This document shows, piece by piece, positions 32,974 through 36,390 of a stretch of DNA of 36,390 bases; positions within the stretch are counted from its first letter, which is position 1, and each line of letters opens with the position of its first letter. The translations under genes and the position numbers were made by a program. The DNA is from Bryobacteraceae bacterium (GTDB lineage: Bacteria > Acidobacteriota > Terriglobia > Bryobacterales > Bryobacteraceae). Below the pieces are notes generated by a model. The model searched no databases. It saw nothing but the letters and a program-made list of their open reading frames with translations, and was not told where the DNA came from. The stretch covers positions 1 to 36,390 of the forward strand of contig JANXAE010000019.1 of NCBI GenBank assembly GCA_025062235.1, read 5' to 3'.

Positions 32974-34182
32974 CTACTCCCCTGCCAGTGCTTCAGCCAG
33001 CGGGGGGAGGGCCTCTGCCAGCCGTCGCACAGCCTGCTCCAGGCCTGCAGCGTCGGGCGACCCGCCCTGCGCCATCTGCGCGCTCCCGCCTCCCTTGCCC
33101 CCTGCCTGCGCCAACGCTTCCCTGAGCAGTTGGCCCGCGTGCCAGCCGCTGTCGCCCGAGACCGCGAGCAACAGGGCAGGCGGCTGGCTCGCCACCGCCA
33201 GGAAAACTGCACGTCCGCCGGAGCAGAAGCCCTGGGCCAGGGCGCGGGTTTCCTCGCCCAGGCAGCCCTGCAATCGCTGGACCGCGCAGCGGAAGCCCGA
33301 GCCCGATGGCGTCGCCGCCTCGTACAGCTCGCGTCCCCGCCGTTCGGCCAGCTCGAGCGCAAGCTTGCGCCGCGACTTTTCGGCCTCCTCCAGCATGCGC
33401 GCCTGCGCCGCCACCAGCTCGGCAGCGCGATCGAGGGATGTCGAAAGCAGCCGCGCGATGGCGACCAGTGCGTCGTGATCGGCGCGCGCCCGCCGGACCG
33501 CTCGCAGGCCGCAAACGAACTCCAGCCGCACGCCGCCGTGCGCACGGTCGAGCTTCCGGATCAGGATCGGCCCGATCTCCCCGGTCATGCGAACGTGCGT
33601 GCCCCCGCAAGCCGCGCGGTCCACGCCTTCGATGGTGACCACGCGGATGGGTCCCTCCCGCGCCGCGGCGCGACGCAGCGGGCTGGCCTCGCCCGCGTCC
33701 TGCCACGTCGCGTGGATCGGCAGGTTGCGGACCACCAGCTCGTTGACCCTGCGCTCAGCCAGCACCGCCTGTTCCCAACCCAGCCAACCCACTCCTAGGT
33801 CAATCGTCGAGACCTCCGCGCCGATGTGGAAGCCCACCGTGGGAGCCCGGTACAGCTCGAGCAGCACGGCCGATAGCAGGTGCTGGCCGCTGTGCTGCTG
33901 CATGTGGTCGAAGCGCCTGTCCCATGCGATGCGGCCCCGAACGCGGTCGGCGAGCACCGGGGCCTCGAGCAGGTGCGCGATGAGGCCTCCTTCGTCGCGG
34001 ACCTCGCGCACCGCCACCTCGTTGATCCATCCCGTGTCGCACGGCTGCCCGCCGGATTCCGGATAGAACGCGGTCGCATCCAGGTACAGACACATCCCGT
34101 CCCGCTCCCGGGCAACGACGTTCGCTTCGAACTCCCTGAGGTAGCTGTCTTCCCAATACAGTCGGGCGGTCTTCAGATCCAC
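32974..34182 (-). CDS. AlaX-like alanyl-tRNA editing protein
   Basis: A 402-residue protein related to the editing domain of alanyl-tRNA synthetase, which removes wrongly attached amino acids such as serine from tRNA-Ala. TGWINE and FYPESGGQP are the editing-core signatures. HMQQHSGQHLLSA (about 92-104) and CGGTHV (about 190-195) give the HxxxH/CxxxH zinc set. A long C-terminal helical region (about 230-300) and a glycine-rich DHHA1-like end (GGKGGGSAQMAQGG) make it an AlaX-L type. The GTG start lies inside nuoA: the first ten bases overlap, in a different frame. Probably coupled to nuoA by chance of position. Confidence 0.9.
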   Translation of the reverse strand: MDLKTARLYWEDSYLREFEANVVARERDGMCLYLDATAFYPESGGQPCDTGWINEVAVREVRDEGGLIAHLLEAPVLADRVRGRIAWDRRFDHMQQHSGQHLLSAVLLELYRAPTVGFHIGAEVSTIDLGVGWLGWEQAVLAERRVNELVVRNLPIHATWQDAGEASPLRRAAAREGPIRVVTIEGVDRAACGGTHVRMTGEIGPILIRKLDRAHGGVRLEFVCGLRAVRRARADHDALVAIARLLSTSLDRAAELVAAQARMLEEAEKSRRKLALELAERRGRELYEAATPSGSGFRCAVQRLQGCLGEETRALAQGFCSGGRAVFLAVASQPPALLLAVSGDSGWHAGQLLREALAQAGGKGGGSAQMAQGGSPDAAGLEQAVRRLAEALPPLAEALAGE

Positions 34183-34529
34183 TCCAGCGCGCCCTTCTTG
34201 TAGGCCCAGATGTAGCCGACGATCAGGATGGCCAGGAACACCGCCACCTCAGCCACCCCGAACCAGCCCAACTGCCGGTAATAAACCGCCCACGGGAACA
34301 GGAAGATGGTTTCCACGTCGAAGATCACGAACAGGATGGCGACCACGTAGAAGCGGACCGTGTAGCGGCCCCGCGAGTCGGAAACAGCGCGGATGCCGCA
34401 CTCGTAGGCCTCCTGCTTGACTTCGCCCGGCGCCGCCGGCCGCACCAAGCGCGCCAACGCCAGCACCGCCACGGCGAAAATCAGCGCGAACAGGCTCAGA
34501 GCGAAGATCGGCAGGTAGCCCTCGGGCAT
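34173..34529 (-). CDS. nuoA: NADH-quinone oxidoreductase subunit A
   Basis: A 118-residue membrane subunit of respiratory complex I with three predicted membrane segments. YECGIRAVSDSRGRYTVRFY and ILFVIFDVETIFLFPWAV are the conserved blocks, with the ECG loop and the DVE acidic pair. The length is normal. It stands alone: the expected nuoB-to-N genes do not follow and the next gene on the strand is the AlaX-like gene, whose start it overlaps. TATATT six bases before the ATG could make the message leaderless, but a promoter was not otherwise found. Confidence 0.95.
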   Translation of the reverse strand: MPEGYLPIFALSLFALIFAVAVLALARLVRPAAPGEVKQEAYECGIRAVSDSRGRYTVRFYVVAILFVIFDVETIFLFPWAVYYRQLGWFGVAEVAVFLAILIVGYIWAYKKGALEWI

Positions 34530-34571
34530 ACCGCCAATATAGCACGCGCACTTGGTTCGGACGGCTCCGCC

Positions 34572-35090
34572 TCAGGCCGCGCCAAGCAACTGGCGCGCCA
34601 CCGCCAGGGCCGAATCGTAGTCGGGAAAGTCGGTTACTTCCTTGACGTACTGGACGTGACGCAGCACGTTGTTGCCGTCCACGACAAAGATTGCGCGCGA
34701 TTGAATGCGCAGCTCCTTGATCAGCGTGCCCCAGTTCTGGCCGAACGAAGCCAGCTTGTGATCCGAAAGCATCTTGACATGGTCCACGCCGAAAGCGCCG
34801 CACCAGCGCCGCTGCGCAAAAGGCAAGTCCATGCTGACCGCGTAGACCTCCAAGCCAGGCAATTTTGCCGCCTCGTCGTTGAACCGCTTGGTCTGCGCGT
34901 CGCACACGGGTGTGTCGAGCGATGGCACCACGCTGAAGATTCGCACCGAGGTCCCGGTGTCGGCCAGCCGCACCGGGCGGAGGTTGACGTCCACGCACTC
35001 GAAATCGGGCGCGGGATCGCCCACCCTCAGTTCCGGCCCTACCAAGGTCAGCGGATTGCCTTTCAAGGTAACTGCTCCTGCTCTCTCCAT
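34572..35090 (-). CDS. tpx: Thiol peroxidase
   Basis: A 172-residue atypical two-cysteine peroxiredoxin reducing hydrogen peroxide and alkyl hydroperoxides with thioredoxin. PSLDTPVCDAQTKRFN contains the peroxidatic cysteine, and RRWCGAFGV the resolving cysteine at the expected spacing. The N-terminal VTLKGNPLTLVGPELRVGD is typical of Tpx. The length is normal. GGAG lies about eight bases before the ATG. It lies 42 bases upstream of nuoA on the same strand. Confidence 0.95.
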   Translation of the reverse strand: MERAGAVTLKGNPLTLVGPELRVGDPAPDFECVDVNLRPVRLADTGTSVRIFSVVPSLDTPVCDAQTKRFNDEAAKLPGLEVYAVSMDLPFAQRRWCGAFGVDHVKMLSDHKLASFGQNWGTLIKELRIQSRAIFVVDGNNVLRHVQYVKEVTDFPDYDSALAVARQLLGAA

Positions 35091-35132
35091 GTCCTCGTCT
35101 CCTCTGATTTCGTAACGAGCGAACTCGCCAAC

Positions 35133-36390
35133 TCAACCCGCCAGAGGCGTCCTGCCCGTTCTCAGTTGTCGCGCCAGCTCCTCGGGATCGTCCACCGGCG
35201 CCTGACAAGCAAAATTCTCGCATACGTGGGCCGCTGCCTCCGACGAACCGCCCGCGAGCGCAGCCCTCCAAGCGGGCTCCTCCTGCGGCTCCACAGCCAG
35301 CACGACCACGTCCGGGTAGAAACCACGGTCCACCACGCGGCGCAATCGTCGCACGGCTTCCCCGCGTACATCGCCCCGGAAGACCACCTGGCGCATCCCG
35401 GAGCGCTCGTACAAGGCGGCCACGACCATCAAGGGGAGCGAGTCCGGCGCAACCGCCAATTGGCGTCCGAAGGCTGCCAGCGTGCGGCGGGCCTGCTCGC
35501 GGTATTCCTCGCGGCCCGTTATGGCGGCCAGACGGAGCGCATTCAGCGCCGAGATCGAGTTGGCCGAGGGCTCGGCGCCGTCGTAGTCGTCCTTGAACCT
35601 CACGGGCAACGCGGCATCCCTGCGCGTACTGAAATAGCCGCCGCCTTCGCTGTCCTCGAACAACTCCGCTTGCCTTGCCCAAAGCTTCACGCCCCAGTCC
35701 AAGTACACCGGGTCGAGCGAGGCCTCGTAAAGATCCAGCAGGCCTTGAACCAGATAAGCGTAGTCTTCCAGAAACGCCGGGATCCCCGCTTCACCGCGCC
35801 AATAGCGGCGGAGCAGTCCTTCCCCGCCTGCAAGTCGCGAGCCGAGGAATCGCACGCAGGCGGAAGCCGCGTCCAGATACCGGTCGTCCCCCAGCACGCG
35901 TGCCGCGCGGGCCAGGGCCGAAAGCATCAGGCCGTTCCAGCAGGTGAGGATCTTCTCGTCGCGCGCCGGCCGCGGGCGCCTGTTGCGGTGCTCGAGCAGC
36001 TTCCGACGCGCTTCGGCGAGCGCGTTCGCCACGATGGAGGCGTCCATTCCTGCCTGCGCTGCCGTTTCCTCCAGGGTCTGCGTCTCCGAGAGGACCCATT
36101 CACCTTCGGCACCGACTCCGTAGTGCGAGCAGAACCAGCCTGCGACCGGCTCGCCCAAGACCCCACGGACCTCCTCCGCTGTCCACAGGTAATAGGCGCC
36201 TTCCTCAGCGTTTTCGGGATGGTCCGGATCGGCGATGCTGTCGGCGTCCTCGGCAGAGTAGAATCCGCCCTCGGGGTCGCGCAGGTGATCGAGCGCGTAG
36301 CGGAGCGTCTCCGCCGCCACGTCCGCGAACAGCGGCTCTCCGCTCGCTTGGTAGGCTTCCAGGTAGCACACCGCCAGCTGGGCCTGGTCG
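35133..36390 (-). CDS. YyaL/DUF255-type protein, C-terminal part
   Basis: The 3' part (about 418 residues seen) of a protein of the YyaL/SSP411 family. Members have an N-terminal thioredoxin-like DUF255 domain and a C-terminal six-hairpin, glycosidase-like domain. Only the latter is inside the window: DQAQLAVCYLEAY near the edge, GGFYSAEDADS, EGAYYLWTAEEV, DEKILTCWNGLMLSALARAA, and a C-terminal ENFACQAPVDDPEEL. The catalytic chemistry of the family is not established. The reading frame continues past 36390, so the start is not here. An in-frame ATG within the window is not the true start. Confidence 0.9.
   Translation of the reverse strand, partial: DQAQLAVCYLEAYQASGEPLFADVAAETLRYALDHLRDPEGGFYSAEDADSIADPDHPENAEEGAYYLWTAEEVRGVLGEPVAGWFCSHYGVGAEGEWVLSETQTLEETAAQAGMDASIVANALAEARRKLLEHRNRRPRPARDEKILTCWNGLMLSALARAARVLGDDRYLDAASACVRFLGSRLAGGEGLLRRYWRGEAGIPAFLEDYAYLVQGLLDLYEASLDPVYLDWGVKLWARQAELFEDSEGGGYFSTRRDAALPVRFKDDYDGAEPSANSISALNALRLAAITGREEYREQARRTLAAFGRQLAVAPDSLPLMVVAALYERSGMRQVVFRGDVRGEAVRRLRRVVDRGFYPDVVVLAVEPQEEPAWRAALAGGSSEAAAHVCENFACQAPVDDPEELARQLRTGRTPLAG

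Noticed and set aside
1-36390. CRISPR arrays, tRNA or rRNA genes, transposases, integrases or phage genes
   Set aside because: None seen: no regularly spaced repeats, no recognisable RNA gene cores and no mobile-element protein motifs on either strand.

Overview
The window is GC-rich, densely coded bacterial chromosome. It most likely comes from an Acidobacteriota genome, perhaps near Bryobacterales/Solibacter. The main marker is a secreted von Willebrand-like protein of the 'VWFA-related Acidobacterial' type at 28060-29196, and the style of the Tad, TonB-like and GT-C-like proteins agrees. No rRNA, tRNA, CRISPR array, insertion sequence or prophage gene was seen. Placement below phylum level is inference.

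Left third (1-14028): a Tad/Flp type IV pilus locus arranged as two divergent arms. The minus-strand arm reads PilZ protein, GT-C-like multi-membrane protein, Flp pilin, CpaB, CpaC secretin, CpaE/TadZ, CpaF/TadA ATPase, TadB, TadC, and ends with a previously unlisted 32-residue single-membrane-segment protein. A terminator-like hairpin lies directly behind the pilin gene and would let pilin be made in excess of the assembly machine. The plus-strand arm, starting from the same roughly 360-base intergenic region, encodes a LuxR-type response regulator, a large TonB-like protein and a second CpaE/TadZ paralogue. No prepilin peptidase, TadD or minor pilins (TadE/F/G) are present, so these must lie elsewhere.

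Middle (13979-24871): short housekeeping genes (a NifU/IscU-like scaffold that lacks its third cysteine, and a Nudix hydrolase) are followed by a long minus-strand gene string: rimP, nusA, infB, DUF503, rbfA, apbE, hemE, hemH, hemG/hemY. The classic translation/transcription-factor operon runs with 4-base stop/start overlaps into a flavin-transferase gene and then three late haem-synthesis genes. The nusA reading frame is broken by one missing base near its 5' end. This is visible in the sequence, but it may be a sequencing error.

Right third (24887-36390): mostly monocistronic genes on both strands. They are a Gfo/Idh/MocA oxidoreductase, a small membrane protein, an uncharacterised HEMEH protein, a rhomboid protease, the VWFA-related protein, a stand-alone receiver protein, a UPF0173 metallohydrolase, a MaeB-type malic enzyme, an AlaX-like editing protein whose start overlaps an isolated nuoA, a thiol peroxidase, and the C-terminal part of a YyaL/DUF255 protein cut by the right edge.

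I found no clearly new multi-gene system. The best candidates for a second look are the divergent Tad accessory arm, the attenuator after flp, the tiny protein after tadC, and the nusA frameshift.
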